Counted from the first letter of the stretch, positions 41,977 through 51,709 are shown. The stretch is 64,000 nt of DNA from Streptomyces phaeofaciens (GCF_014648915.1 NZ_BMSA01000002.1:496001-560000); one strand, 5' to 3'. Notes: generated by a model from the sequence alone, not told the origin. Numbers and translations are program-made.

Positions 41977-41993
41977 CCGTCCGGAAGGCTCGC

Positions 41994-42027
41994 GTAAGGG
42001 GCGGCTGCCCAGGTGGCCGCCCCTTAC
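41994..42027. terminator. Bidirectional terminator, AIM24 operon / NUDIX
   Basis: Perfect 12-bp stem GTAAGGGGCGGC / GCCGCCCCTTAC between convergent stops at 41976 and 42077. Confidence 0.83.
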
Positions 42028-42076
42028 CCATGCCCGCGTCGGACACGCGTTCGACGCGGGGGCCACGCGGGCGCTC

Positions 42077-42598
42077 TCACACCAGCGCGCGGGTGGCCTC
42101 CAGCAGCCGTACGACGGAGTCGTCCGCCACGGCCGCGACCTCGTCGTACGGGAACCAGCGCAGGTCCAGGGACTCGTCGCTGATCGCCTGGGTCGCGCCG
42201 GCGGGGGCCAGGACCGCGTACTGGACGTCGAAGTGCCACCGGCACGGCTCGGGGATCGGATGCCGGTCGAGGCGCACCGGGCCGCCCGCCAGGAGCGTCA
42301 GGCCCTCGATGCCGGACTCCTCCGTGGCCTCGCGCAGCGCCGCCGCCTCCAGGGAGGTGTCCTGCGGCTCGCAGTGGCCACCCATCTGGAGCCACTTGCG
42401 CAGCTTCCGGTGCAGGGTCAGCAGGACCCGGCCGTGCTCGGGGTCGATCACCAGCGCGCTCGCCGTGACATGCCCGTCGCCGCAGGCCTTCCACATGCCG
42501 TCCGGATGGGTCTCCAGATGCTCCAGGTAGGCATGACGCAGCTCGTCCTGGCCCTCGTGGCGCTTCAGCACGAGGACCGCGTCGTCGTGGAGACTCAC
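42077..42598 (-). CDS. NUDIX hydrolase
   Basis: A 173-aa Nudix protein; the box reads GGHCEPQDTSLEAAALREATEE, a G-x5-E-x7-RE-x-EE pattern with Cys and Pro inside. An upstream LHRKLRKWLQMGGHCE segment and a LDRHPIPEPCRWHFDVQYAV segment suggest a nucleotide- or sugar-nucleotide-pyrophosphate substrate, not determinable here. Start GTG 42598 overlaps the TGA of the DUF2342 gene (GTGA), so translation is coupled. No independent promoter is needed. Confidence 0.9.
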   Translation of the reverse strand: MSLHDDAVLVLKRHEGQDELRHAYLEHLETHPDGMWKACGDGHVTASALVIDPEHGRVLLTLHRKLRKWLQMGGHCEPQDTSLEAAALREATEESGIEGLTLLAGGPVRLDRHPIPEPCRWHFDVQYAVLAPAGATQAISDESLDLRWFPYDEVAAVADDSVVRLLEATRALV

Positions 42599-44076
42599 TC
42601 GGTGTCGTCGCCCTTGCCGTCGCCCTTGCCGTCGCTTCCGCCGTTGCCCCGGTCGCCTTCGTCGTCCTTCGACAGGTTCGGCTTCTCGCCCGCGGCATGG
42701 CCGGCCGCCTCGCCGAGCATCTTGTCCAGCTCCGAGAAGTCCAGGTGCTCGCGGTGCACGAAGCCGTCCGGGTCGTCCAGGTCGGAGGCCGTCGGCAGCA
42801 TGTCCGGGTGGGCCCACAGGCCGTCCCGGCCGTCGACCCCGCGCGCGTCCGTCAGCGACGCCCACAGACGGGAGGCGTCGCGCAGCCGGCGCGGGCGCAG
42901 CTCCAGGCCGATCAGCGTGGCGAACGTCTGCTCCGCCGGACCGCCCGTGGCACGGCGGCGGCGCAGCATCTCGCGCAGCGCGTCCGCGGACGAAAGACGC
43001 GGCTTCGCGGCCGCGTGGACCACCGCGTCCACCCAGCCCTCGACCAGCGCCAGAGCCGTCTCCAGACGGGCCAGGGCGGCCTTCTGCTCCGGGGTGTCCT
43101 CCGGCTGGAACATGCCCTGCTGAAGGGCGTCCTGAAGCTGCTCGGGGTTCTGCGGGTCGAACTGTCCGACCACGTCCTCCAGCTTGGCCGTGTCGACCTT
43201 GATCCCGCGCGCGTAGCCGTCGACCGCGCCGAACAGATGCGACCGCAGCCACGGGACGTGCGCGAACAGACGCTGGTGGGCGGCCTCGCGCAGCGCGAGG
43301 TACAGCCGCACCTCGTCCTTCGCCACGCCCAGGTCCTTGCCGAACGCCTCGATGTTCGCCGGCAGCAGCGCGGCCCGGCCGGCCGGGCCGAGCGGCAGCC
43401 CGATGTCGGTCGAGCCGACGACCTCGCCCGCCAGTACCCCGACGGCCTGGCCGATCTGCGAGCCGAACATCGCGCCGCCCATGGAACGCATCATGCCGAT
43501 CAGCGGGCCGGCCATGGCCTGCATCTCCTCCGGCAGGACGTCGCCCATGGCCGCGCCGACCCGCTCGGCGACCGGGTCGACCAGTTCCTTCCAGGCGGGC
43601 AGGGTCGCCTCGACCCACTCCGCGCGCGACCAGGCCACCGCGGAGCCGGCGCCGGACGGCAGGGACGTCGCGTCGTCCAGCCACAGGTCGGCCAGGCGGA
43701 CGGCCTCCTCGACCGCGGTGCGCTCGGCGGGGCCGATGCTCGCGTCCTTCACGCCGTCGGGCGTGCCCTGGGAGACCGTCTGGCGGGCGATCTGTTTGGC
43801 CATGTCCCAGTTCACCGGGCCGCCCTCGTAGGAGAGCATCTGGCCCAGCTGCTGGAACGCGGCGCCCAGGTCGGTGGGGTTCAGCGAACCGAACATGGCC
43901 GCGAGCGGATTGTCCGCGCCCGGGGCGCCGAAGCCGCCGGCTCCGGGCATCCCGCCGAAACCGAACGGGTTGGCCGGTCCCTGACCACCACCGCTCTGCT
44001 GGTCCTTCTTCTTGCCCTCGTCGCCGTCTTCCGGCTCCTCCGGCGGAAGGCCGAATCCGAATGGGGTGTCACTCAC
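42595..44076 (-). CDS. DUF2342 zincin-like protein
   Basis: A 493-aa protein of the DUF2342/putative-hydrolase family (Rv3195 type, described as F420-biosynthesis-associated in some family models). The N-terminus has Gly/Phe repeats (NPFGFGGMPGAGG), followed by a helical core. Where zincins have HExxH this protein reads REAAH (ALREAAHQRLFAHVPW), so a key His is not present in the expected place and catalysis is doubtful. The C-terminal 40 residues are Glu/Asp/Gly/Lys-rich. Start GTG 44076 behind GAGGAA. First gene of a coupled pair with the NUDIX gene. Confidence 0.86.
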   Translation of the reverse strand: MSDTPFGFGLPPEEPEDGDEGKKKDQQSGGGQGPANPFGFGGMPGAGGFGAPGADNPLAAMFGSLNPTDLGAAFQQLGQMLSYEGGPVNWDMAKQIARQTVSQGTPDGVKDASIGPAERTAVEEAVRLADLWLDDATSLPSGAGSAVAWSRAEWVEATLPAWKELVDPVAERVGAAMGDVLPEEMQAMAGPLIGMMRSMGGAMFGSQIGQAVGVLAGEVVGSTDIGLPLGPAGRAALLPANIEAFGKDLGVAKDEVRLYLALREAAHQRLFAHVPWLRSHLFGAVDGYARGIKVDTAKLEDVVGQFDPQNPEQLQDALQQGMFQPEDTPEQKAALARLETALALVEGWVDAVVHAAAKPRLSSADALREMLRRRRATGGPAEQTFATLIGLELRPRRLRDASRLWASLTDARGVDGRDGLWAHPDMLPTASDLDDPDGFVHREHLDFSELDKMLGEAAGHAAGEKPNLSKDDEGDRGNGGSDGKGDGKGDDTE

Positions 44077-44271
44077 GGGGTTCCTCGGCTGGTAAGGCCA
44101 CCGGTTCTGGCCCGGCGGCGCGGCTGCCCTGCAACACCACCCAGCGTAGACACCCCGGGGCTCGATCGGGCCTCGGTGCTTCGCCGACTCTTGGCCTGCG
44201 GCAGGATGGATGCCACTGGTACGTACGCGTCACTCGCGCCCGTATGCCAAGACAACCGCTGGAGACACCTG

Positions 44272-45381
44272 GTGAGTTCCCCAGATCCGCAGGTTCGCGC
44301 AGCGCGAAACCCCTCCACCCCGGGCGGCTCGCGCGGGCCCGTCGTCGCCGTGACCGGCGCCGCCACCGGGGTCGGCGCGCTGCTCACCGAGCGGCTCGCC
44401 GCGTCGGACGAGGTCAAGCAGGTCCTCGCGATCGACGAGCGGCGGGGTGAGTGCGACGCGGCGCAGTGGCACATCCTGGACGTCCGTGACCCCGCGATCG
44501 CCGACAAGCTGCGCGGGGCGGACGTCGTCGTCCATCTCGCGCTCGATCTCGACCTGGGGAGTGACGCCGCCGCCCGGACGGCCTACAACGTGCGCGGGAC
44601 GCAGACCGTGCTGACCGCGGCCGCGGCGGCGGGTGTGCGCCGCGTGGTGCTGTGCACCTCCGCGATGGTCTACGGGGCGCTGGAGGACAACGAGCTGCCG
44701 CTCTCGGAGGACGCCGAGCTGCGCGCGACGGCGGAGGCGACGGGCGTCGGCGACCTGCTGGAGGTCGAACGGCTGGCCCGGCGGGCGCCTCGGGCGCATC
44801 CCGGGCTGAACGTCACCGTGGTGCGGCCCGCCGTACTGGTGGGAGGCACCGACACGGCGCTGACCCGGTACTTCGAGTCGCCCCGTCTGCTGGTGGTGGC
44901 CGGATCCCGGCCGGCCTGGCAGTTCTGCCACGTCGAGGACCTGTGCAGTGCCCTGGAGTACGCCGTCCTGGAGAAGGTCGACGGCGAGCTGGCCGTCGGC
45001 TGCGACGGCTGGCTGGAGCAGGAGGAGGTCGAGGAGCTCAGCGGGATCCGGCGGATGGAGCTGCCGTCCGCGGTGGCGCTCGGCGCGGCGGCCCGGCTCC
45101 ACCGGATCGGGCTCACGCCGTCCCCCGCGGGTGATCTCGCCTACACGATGTATCCGTGGGTGGTGAGCGGGAGCCGGCTGCACGACGCGGGGTGGCGGGC
45201 GCGGTGGACCAATGAGGAGGTGCTCGCCGAGCTGCTGGAGGAGGTGGCCGGGCGGCACACGGTGGCCGGACGCCGGCTGGGACGCAAGGACGCGACCGCG
45301 GCGGGCGCCGCGGGGGCGACCGTCGCCCTGCTCGGGGCGGCGGCCGTGGTGCGGCGGGCCCGGAAGGCGCGGCGGCGGTGA
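44272..45381 (+). CDS. NAD-dependent epimerase/dehydratase-like SDR with C-terminal anchor
   Basis: A 369-aa atypical extended SDR. The nucleotide-binding motif is VTGAATGVGALLTERL (near residue 27), with DVRDP, NVRGTQTVLTAAAAAGV and a CTSAMVYG strand. The usual Y-x3-K is not obvious (LPLSEDAELRATAEATGVGDLLEVER follows), so oxidoreductase activity is uncertain. The C-terminal GAAGATVALLGAAAVVRRARKARRR is a short hydrophobic stretch with a basic tail, possibly a membrane anchor. The start is GTG 44272 with GGAGA 7 nt upstream. Divergent from DUF2342 over 195 bp. Substrate unknown. Confidence 0.83.
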   Translation: MSSPDPQVRAARNPSTPGGSRGPVVAVTGAATGVGALLTERLAASDEVKQVLAIDERRGECDAAQWHILDVRDPAIADKLRGADVVVHLALDLDLGSDAAARTAYNVRGTQTVLTAAAAAGVRRVVLCTSAMVYGALEDNELPLSEDAELRATAEATGVGDLLEVERLARRAPRAHPGLNVTVVRPAVLVGGTDTALTRYFESPRLLVVAGSRPAWQFCHVEDLCSALEYAVLEKVDGELAVGCDGWLEQEEVEELSGIRRMELPSAVALGAAARLHRIGLTPSPAGDLAYTMYPWVVSGSRLHDAGWRARWTNEEVLAELLEEVAGRHTVAGRRLGRKDATAAGAAGATVALLGAAAVVRRARKARRR

Positions 45382-45519
45382 GCCCGACGGCGGGGGCGGG
45401 CGCCTCGGCGTCCGGGGCCGCGCTCCCGCCGTCCCTGTAGAAGACTCCAAGCCCGCACGCGCGTGTGCCGGGCGATCACGCTATTCCCCGTGCTCCCGGG
45501 CGTGCGGCACGATGGGGGT

Positions 45520-45981
45520 ATGGCAGTCACCAACGATCATCCCGGCGAGCAGGGTGCGCAGGATCCCGTGAAGCTGATCGCCGTCCGGGACACGGCGCTC
45601 TCCCTGGACGAGGTCTTCCGGGCCGTCGGGGACGACGCGGCCGGCGGGACGGCGTTGTTCGTCGGCACCGTGCGCAACCACGACGGGGGTGCCGATGTCG
45701 ACTCGCTCGGGTACTCCTGCCACCCCAGTGCCGAGGCGGAGATGCGGCGGATCGCGGAGAAGGTGGTCGCCGAGTACCCGGTGCGGGCGCTCGCGGCGGT
45801 GCACCGGGTCGGGGATCTGAGGGTCGGCGATCTCGCTGTCGTCGTCGCCGTGTCGTGTCCGCACCGGGGGGAGGCCTTCGAGGCCTGCCGCAAGCTGATC
45901 GACGATCTCAAGCACGAGGTGCCGATCTGGAAGCACCAGACGTTCTCCGACGGGACCGAGGAGTGGGTCGGGGCCTGCTGA
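45520..45981 (+). CDS. moaE: MoaE: molybdopterin synthase catalytic subunit
   Basis: A 153-aa MoaE protein that converts cyclic pyranopterin monophosphate to molybdopterin with MoaD. Signature segments are ALFVGTVRNHDGG, SLGYSCHPSAEAEMRRI, AAVHRVGDLRVGDLAVVVAV, HRGEAFEACRKLIDDLK and PIWKHQTFSDG. The start is ATG 45520 beginning MAVTNDHPGEQ. A CACGAT hexamer 6 nt before the ATG suggests a leaderless transcript. No MoaD is adjacent. MoeZ, whose sulfurtransferase activity serves MoaD, is 32 kb away in this window. Confidence 0.93.
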   Translation: MAVTNDHPGEQGAQDPVKLIAVRDTALSLDEVFRAVGDDAAGGTALFVGTVRNHDGGADVDSLGYSCHPSAEAEMRRIAEKVVAEYPVRALAAVHRVGDLRVGDLAVVVAVSCPHRGEAFEACRKLIDDLKHEVPIWKHQTFSDGTEEWVGAC

Positions 45982-46187
45982 GGACCCCGACCGCCCCGGA
46001 CCCGATCCCGACCGGCCCGTAGCGGCCCGGATCCGATCCCCGACCGGCCGACATCCGACCCGGATCCGACCCGGACCGGACCACTCCGGTGCTCCGGTTG
46101 CGTAACCGGCCCCCTGCCGTGAGCGTTGTCAGTGCAGATGGTTAATCTGCTGATCAGTCAGTTGCGGTATGGGGTTGGGAGGTCGGC
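45982..46187. other. Intergenic region with GATCCGACC-type repeats
   Basis: The first half is a degenerate direct repeat of GATCCGACCCGGA-like units (45995-46085). The second half is less GC-rich and should hold the promoter of the small membrane protein: TTGTCA at 46126-46131 and a short inverted repeat CAGAT/ATCTG at 46135-46149. Confidence 0.4.
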
Positions 46188-46388
46188 ATGGCGGTGCTCG
46201 TCTGGTTGCTGATTCCGCTTGTGGCTGCCGTCGGTGCCGGCCTGTGGGGGAGCTGGGCCAACCGCACCCGCAGGGCGCGCGGCGACGGACCCGAGCTGGA
46301 CGGGTACGCGCGGTTCCGTGCCGCCATGGAGCGGTCCGCCGTGGTGCAGCGGCCCGAGGCCAGGGAGACGTCCCACTCGGGGAGCTGA
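46188..46388 (+). CDS. Small membrane protein
   Basis: A 66-aa protein with one N-terminal TM helix (MAVLVWLLIPLVAAVGAGLWGSWA) and a charged cytoplasmic tail ending HSGS. The tail segment DGYARFRAAMER is conserved in Streptomyces homologues as I recall. Start ATG 46188, excellent GGGAGG ribosome binding site. 80 bp before the PDZ-Lon gene, which has its own promoter. Function unknown. Confidence 0.78.
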   Translation: MAVLVWLLIPLVAAVGAGLWGSWANRTRRARGDGPELDGYARFRAAMERSAVVQRPEARETSHSGS

Positions 46389-46456
46389 CCCGGACCGCCC
46401 GCCGCGAGAGCCCACCCTGGTGGTGGCCCTGACGGTGCGCTGACAGAAGCGTCCCG

Positions 46457-46462
46457 TACTGT
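46457..46462 (+). promoter_or_regulatory. -10 box of probable leaderless promoter (PDZ-Lon gene)
   Basis: TACTGT ends 6 nt before ATG 46469; no Shine-Dalgarno sequence. Confidence 0.5.
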
Positions 46463-46468
46463 CGAGTC

Positions 46469-47560
46469 ATGCCACGCCGCACCGCGACGATGCTCGCCTC
46501 CACCCTGATGCTGATCGCGCTCCTGTGCGCGGGGGTGCTGATCCCCGTGCCGTACGCGGAGATGTCCCCGGGGCCGACGGTGAACACGCTGGGGGAGCAC
46601 GACGGCGAGCCGGTGCTCCAGATCTCCGGGCGCAAGACGTACAAGGCCGACGGCAACCTCAACATGACCACCGTGCGCGTCACCAGCGCCGACTACCGGA
46701 TGAACCTCGTCGAGGCCGTGTACGGGTGGCTTGCGCACGACAACAAGGTCGTGCCGCACGACACGCTGTACCCCGACGGCAAGACCGAGGAGGAGTCCAC
46801 CCAGGAGAACGCCGAGGAGTTCAGCCAGTCGCAGGAGAGCGCCAAGGTCGCCGCCCTGAAGGAGCTGGACATCCCGGTCTCGTCCTGGGTGATCGTCTCG
46901 ACCGTGGTCAAGGACTCCCCGGCGGAGGGCAAGCTGCACGCCGGTGACGTGATCAAGGCCGTGGACGGCAAGGCGGTGAAGGAGCCGGGCGACGTCGCCG
47001 AGCTGGTGACCAAGCACGAGCCGGGGCAGGACGTCGTCTTCACGATCGTCCCGGCCAAGGAACAGGCCGCGGCCGAGAAGGCGAACAAGACCGCGACCAC
47101 GACGCAGGACGTCGCGATCAAGACCGCGACCTCGGACGACACCGGTGAGAAGCGGGCGATCGTCGGGATCTCCGCCGGGACCGATCACACGTTCCCGTTC
47201 ACCATCGACATCAAGCTCGCGGACGTCGGCGGGCCCAGCGCCGGTCTGATGTTCGCCCTCGGGATCTACGACAAGCTCACGCCGGGCAGCCTCACCGGCG
47301 GCACGTTCGTCGCCGGCACGGGCACGATCGACGACGACGGCAAGGTCGGGCCGATCGGCGGCATCGAGATGAAGACCGTCGGCGCGCGCAGCCAGGGCGC
47401 CCAGTACTTCCTGACCCCGAAGGACAACTGCAAGGCCGCCGCCAAGGACACCCCGGCGGGGCTCAGGCTCGTCAAGGTGGACACCATCGACGACGCCCTC
47501 GCCGCGCTCAAGGACATCCGCAGCGGCGACACCGCCGATCTGCCGAAGTGCACGAGGTAG
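46469..47560 (+). CDS. PDZ and Lon-like (S16) membrane protease
   Basis: A 363-aa protein with an N-terminal TM anchor (about residues 8-28), a PDZ domain (SWVIVSTVVKDSPAEGKLHAGDVIKAVDG, about 140-200) and a C-terminal Lon-type proteolytic domain. The Ser-Lys dyad is visible: Ser257 in VGGPSAGLMFALG and Lys302 in GIEMKTVGA. It lacks the AAA module of Lon. It faces the outside and probably trims or degrades exported proteins. Start ATG 46469. Orthologue of Rv3194c (PDZ-S16). A MITE-like element follows directly after its stop. Confidence 0.93.
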   Translation: MPRRTATMLASTLMLIALLCAGVLIPVPYAEMSPGPTVNTLGEHDGEPVLQISGRKTYKADGNLNMTTVRVTSADYRMNLVEAVYGWLAHDNKVVPHDTLYPDGKTEEESTQENAEEFSQSQESAKVAALKELDIPVSSWVIVSTVVKDSPAEGKLHAGDVIKAVDGKAVKEPGDVAELVTKHEPGQDVVFTIVPAKEQAAAEKANKTATTTQDVAIKTATSDDTGEKRAIVGISAGTDHTFPFTIDIKLADVGGPSAGLMFALGIYDKLTPGSLTGGTFVAGTGTIDDDGKVGPIGGIEMKTVGARSQGAQYFLTPKDNCKAAAKDTPAGLRLVKVDTIDDALAALKDIRSGDTADLPKCTR

Positions 47561-47571
47561 CCGGGGCGGCT

Positions 47572-47758
47572 AGGGCCTGTCTTTCGGATCAGGCCGGTTC
47601 CGGTCCGCGGGAGTTGTCGGCATGGCCGAGCGGGGTCTGGTGCGTGCAGCTGCAAGGCGGAGGAGGGCGGCAACGCGGAGCGTTGACAACCGACGACAAC
47701 GCCGCAGATGTGCGTGCCAGACCCCGCGACCCCCGGCAAGATCCGAAAGAGAGGCCCT
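47572..47758. mobile_element. MITE-like element with 19-bp terminal inverted repeats
   Basis: A 187-bp element whose ends AGGGCCTGTCTTTCGGATC (47572-47590) and, on the reverse strand, AGGGCCTCTCTTTCGGATC (47758-47740) match at 18 of 19 positions. Inner GCGGGGTCTGG arms also pair. It encodes no transposase. I recall similar sequences scattered in Streptomyces genomes. The right end coincides with the TAA stop of the PPA1309 gene, and the left end is 11 bp after the PDZ-Lon stop. Target duplication is not clear. Confidence 0.75.
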
Positions 47759-48300
47759 TACTCCTCGAAGGTCGCCGACAGGGCCTCCGCCAGGCCGGGG
47801 ACCAGGCTCGCGCCCGTGAGGACCTCCGACGGGGCGTCCTTCTCGCGCAGCCGCAGGGCCGAGTCACGGGTGCCGTCGCGCAGCACGCCGACCGTCATCC
47901 GGACCTCCTGGCGGTCGGGGTGCTCGGCCACCCACCGCGCCAGCTTCGCGTCGCTCAGCCCCTTCGGGACCTGGGCCTCGGCGGACGGCGGCAGCATCAG
48001 CCGCTCCACGGTGAGCGCGCAGCCGACCACCGCGTCGGGCCAGGCGATCGTGGCAAGGAACTCGTCGAGCGCCTTGTCCGTTGGCACTTCGTCCTGCTCG
48101 ATCGGGGTGAGACCGGTGGTCTCGCTCGCCTGCTCCAGGCCGAGCTGGGCCGCGAGCGAGGGTTCCTGAGCCCGCAGCCGTGCGGTGTCTACGAGGGCGA
48201 AAAGGCGGGCGGGCTGGTCCCAGCCGAGGCCGGAGGCGTACTCGTCGATCTCGAGTACGGCCCGGGTGAGCGGGCTCGCCGCCATGGGAGTGTTGGACAT
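47758..48300 (-). CDS. PPA1309 family protein
   Basis: A 180-aa soluble protein of the actinobacterial PPA1309 family: PLTRAVLEIDEYASGLGWDQPARLFALVDT at the N-terminus, DEFLATIAWPDAVVGCALTVER in the middle and EVRMTVGVLRDGTRDSALRLRE near the end. Biochemical function unknown. The start is ATG 48300; upstream frame to 48429 does not fit. The TAA stop lies exactly at the terminus of the MITE-like element, so the last codons could have been altered by insertion. Divergent from the UPF0182 gene over about 150 bp. Confidence 0.86.
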   Translation of the reverse strand: MSNTPMAASPLTRAVLEIDEYASGLGWDQPARLFALVDTARLRAQEPSLAAQLGLEQASETTGLTPIEQDEVPTDKALDEFLATIAWPDAVVGCALTVERLMLPPSAEAQVPKGLSDAKLARWVAEHPDRQEVRMTVGVLRDGTRDSALRLREKDAPSEVLTGASLVPGLAEALSATFEE

Positions 48301-48452
48301 GGTCACAATCCTGCCTCGTTCCTGGGCGGAATCGGGAACCGAGTAAACGGTGAGTAAGTTGCATAGGTGTGGGCCCACGATCACGGGGGGCCACTCACGG
48401 TCCACGAACACGCGGGCCTGACGGATCAACAGCGACTTTCGAGGTGCGCACC

Positions 48453-51425
48453 TTGGCTTTCCAGATGCCGGACCGCGGCGGAGGCCCGACAGGGCCGCGG
48501 ATCAGAGTGGGCCGCCCGTCCCGGCGGGTCAGAACCCTGCTCATGACACTGGGCGTCCTTGCCGTGCTCGGCATGGCGTTCACCATGTTCGCCGGGTTCT
48601 GGACGGACTGGCTGTGGTACCGGTCGGTGAACTACTCGTCGGTGTTCACCACCACCCTGTGGACCAAGATCGGGCTGTTCTCCGTCTTCGGCCTGCTGAT
48701 GGCTCTCGCCGTCGGCTTCAACATCTGGCTGGCCCACCGGCTGCGGCCGCCGCTGAGCGCGATGTCCGTCGAGCAGCAGAGCCTCGACCGCTACCGCATG
48801 GGGATCGCGCCCTTCAAGAGGTGGCTGCTGCTCGGCATCGCCGCCCTGGTGGGCCTGATCGCGGGCGCCTCGGCGGCCGGCCAGTGGCGGACCTGGCTGA
48901 TGTGGGTCAACGGCGTGTCCTTCGGCCAGAAGGACCCGCAGTTCCACCTCGACGTGTCCTTCTTCGCCTTCGACCTGCCCTGGTACCGCTTCCTGCTCGG
49001 CTTCGGCTTCGCCGCCACGATCCTCTCCCTGATCGCCGCCGCGCTCACCCACTACCTCTACGGCGGGCTGCGCGTCACCAGCCCCGGGGCGCGCGCCACG
49101 GCCGCGGCCACCGGGCACCTGTCGGTGCTGCTGGGCATCTTCGTCGCGCTGAAGGCGGTCGCCTACTGGCTCGACCGCTACGGCCTCGCGGTGAAGTCCA
49201 GCGACTTCAAGGCGACGGACAACTGGACCGGCCTGCGGTACGTCGACGCCAACGCCTACCTGCCGGCCAAGACGATCCTGTTCTGCATCGCCGTCATCTG
49301 CGCCCTGCTGTTCTTCGCCACCCTGTGGCGGCGCACCTGGCAGCTGCCGGTGATCGGCTTCGGCCTGATGGTGCTCTCGGCGATCCTGATCGGCGGCCTG
49401 TACCCGGCCATCGTCCAGAAGTTCCAGGTCCAGCCGAACGAGCAGGCCAAGGAAGCCCCGTACGTCGAGAAGAACCTCAAGGCGACGCGTGAGGCGTACG
49501 GCATCGACGGCGCCCAGGTCGACGAGTACTCGGGGACGAGCAAGACCGAGGACAAGACCACGCTGCGCGACGATGTCGGCACGACGGCGAGCATCCGTGT
49601 CCTGGACCCGAACATCGTGTCGCCGACCTTCCAGCAACTCCAGCAGATCCGGAAGTACTACGCGTTCCCGACCAACCTGGACGTGGACCGCTACAGCGTG
49701 AACGGCCAGGACCAGGACACCGTCATCGGTCTGCGCGAGCTGAACCTCGCGGGCGTCGACAAGCAGAACTGGATCAACAACCACTTCCGCTACACCCACG
49801 GCTACGGCGTGGTCGCCGCCAAGGGCACCACGGCCGATGCCGACGGCCGCCCGGCATTCACCGAGTCCAACCTGCCGTCGGAGGGCGTGCTCGGGGACTA
49901 CGAGCAGCGGATCTACTACGGCGAGAAGACGACCACGTACTCGATCGTCGGCGGTCCCCAGAAGGAGATCGACTACTCCGACGACCAGGGCGAGAAGACC
50001 ACCAGCTACACCGGTGAGAGCGGCGTCAACCTCTCCAACCCGATCAACCGCGCCGCGTACGCGGTGGCGTTCGGAGAGCCGCAGATCCTCTACTCCGGCG
50101 CGATCGGCGACGGCTCGCGGATCCTCTACAACCGCACGCCGAAGGACCGCGTCGAGGCGGTCGCCCCGTGGCTGACCATCGACGGCGACGCCTACCCGGC
50201 GGTCGTGGGCGACCGGATCCAGTGGATCGTCGACGCCTACACGACCACCAACGGCTACCCGTACGCCTCGCGCACGACCCTCGGTGACACGACCGCCGAC
50301 TCGCTGACCGCCACCAACGACAACCGTGCGGTGGTGGCCCAGCAGAACCAGGTCAACTACATCCGCAACTCGGTGAAGGCGACCGTCGACGCGTACACCG
50401 GTGAGGTCAAGCTCTACCAGTGGGACACCCAGGACCCGGTCCTGAAGACCTGGATGAAGGCGTTCCCGGGCACGGTCGAGCCCAAGACCGCCATCTCGGA
50501 CAAGCTGATGGCCCATCTCCGGTACCCGCAGGACCTGTTCAAGGTCCAGCGCGAGCTGCTCACCCGCTACCACGTGAAGGACGCGACGACGTTCCTCAGC
50601 GGCAGCGAGGTGTGGCAGGTGCCGGACGACCCGACCAACAAGTCGGGCGACGCGGTGCCGCCGTACTACCTGAGCATGAAGATGCCGGACCAGCAGGCGC
50701 AGGCGTTCTCGCTGACGACGACCTTCACACCCAACGGCCGGGACAACCTCAGCGCGTTCATGGCGGTCGACTCCGAGGCGGGCACTCCCGACTACGGCAA
50801 GATCAGAGTCCTGAAACTGCCGACGAGCACGACCGTCGACGGACCCAAACAGGTCCAGAGCCAGTTCAACTCCGAACAGGACATCGCCGAGTCCATCAGG
50901 CTGCTGAGAGGCGGCGACTCGGAGGTCGAGTACGGCAATCTGCTGACCGTGCCGCTCGACGGAGGACTGCTGTACGTGGAGCCGGTCTACGTACGCGGTG
51001 GTGGCCTCAAGTACCCGCTGCTGCGCAAGGTGTTGGTGTCCTACGGCGGTGTGACGGCCTTCGAGGACACCCTCGACCAGGCTCTCGACAAGGTCTTCGG
51101 CGCCACGGCCACGGCCCCGCCCGAGGACGACGGGGGAGACGACGGCGGCACCACACCGCCACCGACGTCCACCAACCCCACGGTCAAGGAGGCGCTGGAC
51201 GACGCCCAGGCGGCCTTCACCGCCGGCCAGGAAGCCCTCAAGAAGGGCGACTGGGAGGCGTACGGCAAGGCGCAGGACGACCTCGCGGCCGCGCTCAAGC
51301 GGGCCGAGGACGCGCAGGAGGCGGCTGAGAAGAGCGGCGACAAGGCCGGCAGCAGCCCCAGTCCGGGCAACTCCGCCAGCCCGGCGGCCAGTCCGAGTCC
51401 GACCGCCGGCGCCGACAGCGGCTGA
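48453..51425 (+). CDS. UPF0182 membrane protein
   Basis: A 990-aa conserved actinobacterial membrane protein (COG1615). Seven TM helices lie in the first 340 residues (for example [20 protein letters not shown] and [15 protein letters not shown]). A large extracytoplasmic domain of about 550 residues follows ([28 protein letters not shown]). The last 90 residues are Ala/Glu/Lys coiled-coil and Ser/Pro-rich. The start is TTG 48453, placed by GAGGTG 6 nt upstream and by the [12 protein letters not shown]-terminus I recall; ATG 48465 is the alternative but lacks a ribosome binding site. Orthologue of Rv3193c. Function unknown. Confidence 0.9.
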   Translation: MAFQMPDRGGGPTGPRIRVGRPSRRVRTLLMTLGVLAVLGMAFTMFAGFWTDWLWYRSVNYSSVFTTTLWTKIGLFSVFGLLMALAVGFNIWLAHRLRPPLSAMSVEQQSLDRYRMGIAPFKRWLLLGIAALVGLIAGASAAGQWRTWLMWVNGVSFGQKDPQFHLDVSFFAFDLPWYRFLLGFGFAATILSLIAAALTHYLYGGLRVTSPGARATAAATGHLSVLLGIFVALKAVAYWLDRYGLAVKSSDFKATDNWTGLRYVDANAYLPAKTILFCIAVICALLFFATLWRRTWQLPVIGFGLMVLSAILIGGLYPAIVQKFQVQPNEQAKEAPYVEKNLKATREAYGIDGAQVDEYSGTSKTEDKTTLRDDVGTTASIRVLDPNIVSPTFQQLQQIRKYYAFPTNLDVDRYSVNGQDQDTVIGLRELNLAGVDKQNWINNHFRYTHGYGVVAAKGTTADADGRPAFTESNLPSEGVLGDYEQRIYYGEKTTTYSIVGGPQKEIDYSDDQGEKTTSYTGESGVNLSNPINRAAYAVAFGEPQILYSGAIGDGSRILYNRTPKDRVEAVAPWLTIDGDAYPAVVGDRIQWIVDAYTTTNGYPYASRTTLGDTTADSLTATNDNRAVVAQQNQVNYIRNSVKATVDAYTGEVKLYQWDTQDPVLKTWMKAFPGTVEPKTAISDKLMAHLRYPQDLFKVQRELLTRYHVKDATTFLSGSEVWQVPDDPTNKSGDAVPPYYLSMKMPDQQAQAFSLTTTFTPNGRDNLSAFMAVDSEAGTPDYGKIRVLKLPTSTTVDGPKQVQSQFNSEQDIAESIRLLRGGDSEVEYGNLLTVPLDGGLLYVEPVYVRGGGLKYPLLRKVLVSYGGVTAFEDTLDQALDKVFGATATAPPEDDGGDDGGTTPPPTSTNPTVKEALDDAQAAFTAGQEALKKGDWEAYGKAQDDLAAALKRAEDAQEAAEKSGDKAGSSPSPGNSASPAASPSPTAGADSG

Positions 51426-51447
51426 TCAAGCTCCCCCCGCGTCGTGG

Positions 51448-51453
51448 TACAGT
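51448..51453 (+). promoter_or_regulatory. -10 box of the first initiator tRNA gene
   Basis: TACAGT, 12 nt before the mature tRNA 5' end. No good -35 can be matched. Confidence 0.4.
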
Positions 51454-51465
51454 TGTCTCACACGA

Positions 51466-51539
51466 CGCGGGGTGGAGCAGCTCGGTAGCTCGCTGGGCTC
51501 ATAACCCAGAGGTCGCAGGTTCAAATCCTGTCCCCGCTA
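51466..51539 (+). tRNA. tRNA-fMet (CAU), copy 1
   Basis: A 74-nt cloverleaf with anticodon CAU. Initiator marks are present: three G-C pairs at the base of the anticodon stem (CTGGG/CCCAG), an unpaired 1-72 position (C1 against U72), and A11-U24 in the D stem. CCA is not encoded. The sequence is identical to copy 2. Confidence 0.95.
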
Positions 51540-51546
51540 CTGAAAA

Positions 51547-51582
51547 CGAAGGCCCGGATCCGGAAACGGATCCGGGCCTTCG
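51547..51582 (+). terminator. Terminator of tRNA-fMet copy 1
   Basis: A perfect 16-bp stem (51547-51562 / 51567-51582) around GAAA, 8 nt after the tRNA. Confidence 0.85.
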
Positions 51583-51709
51583 TGGTGTGCGAACGCATGT
51601 GCCGCCACGGCGGGCCGCCGCGCCGCTGTGGGGAGTTCGGGGAGTTGTGTTTGACTTGTCTCTCTGTGGGCATGTCGACAAAACGCTGAAGTGACCTTAC
51701 GGGCTGCGG

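Noticed and set aside
47572..47758. Small coding gene inside the 187-bp gap
   Set aside because: Frames there are short, without a ribosome binding site, and the segment is bounded by inverted repeats, so a non-coding mobile relic fits better.
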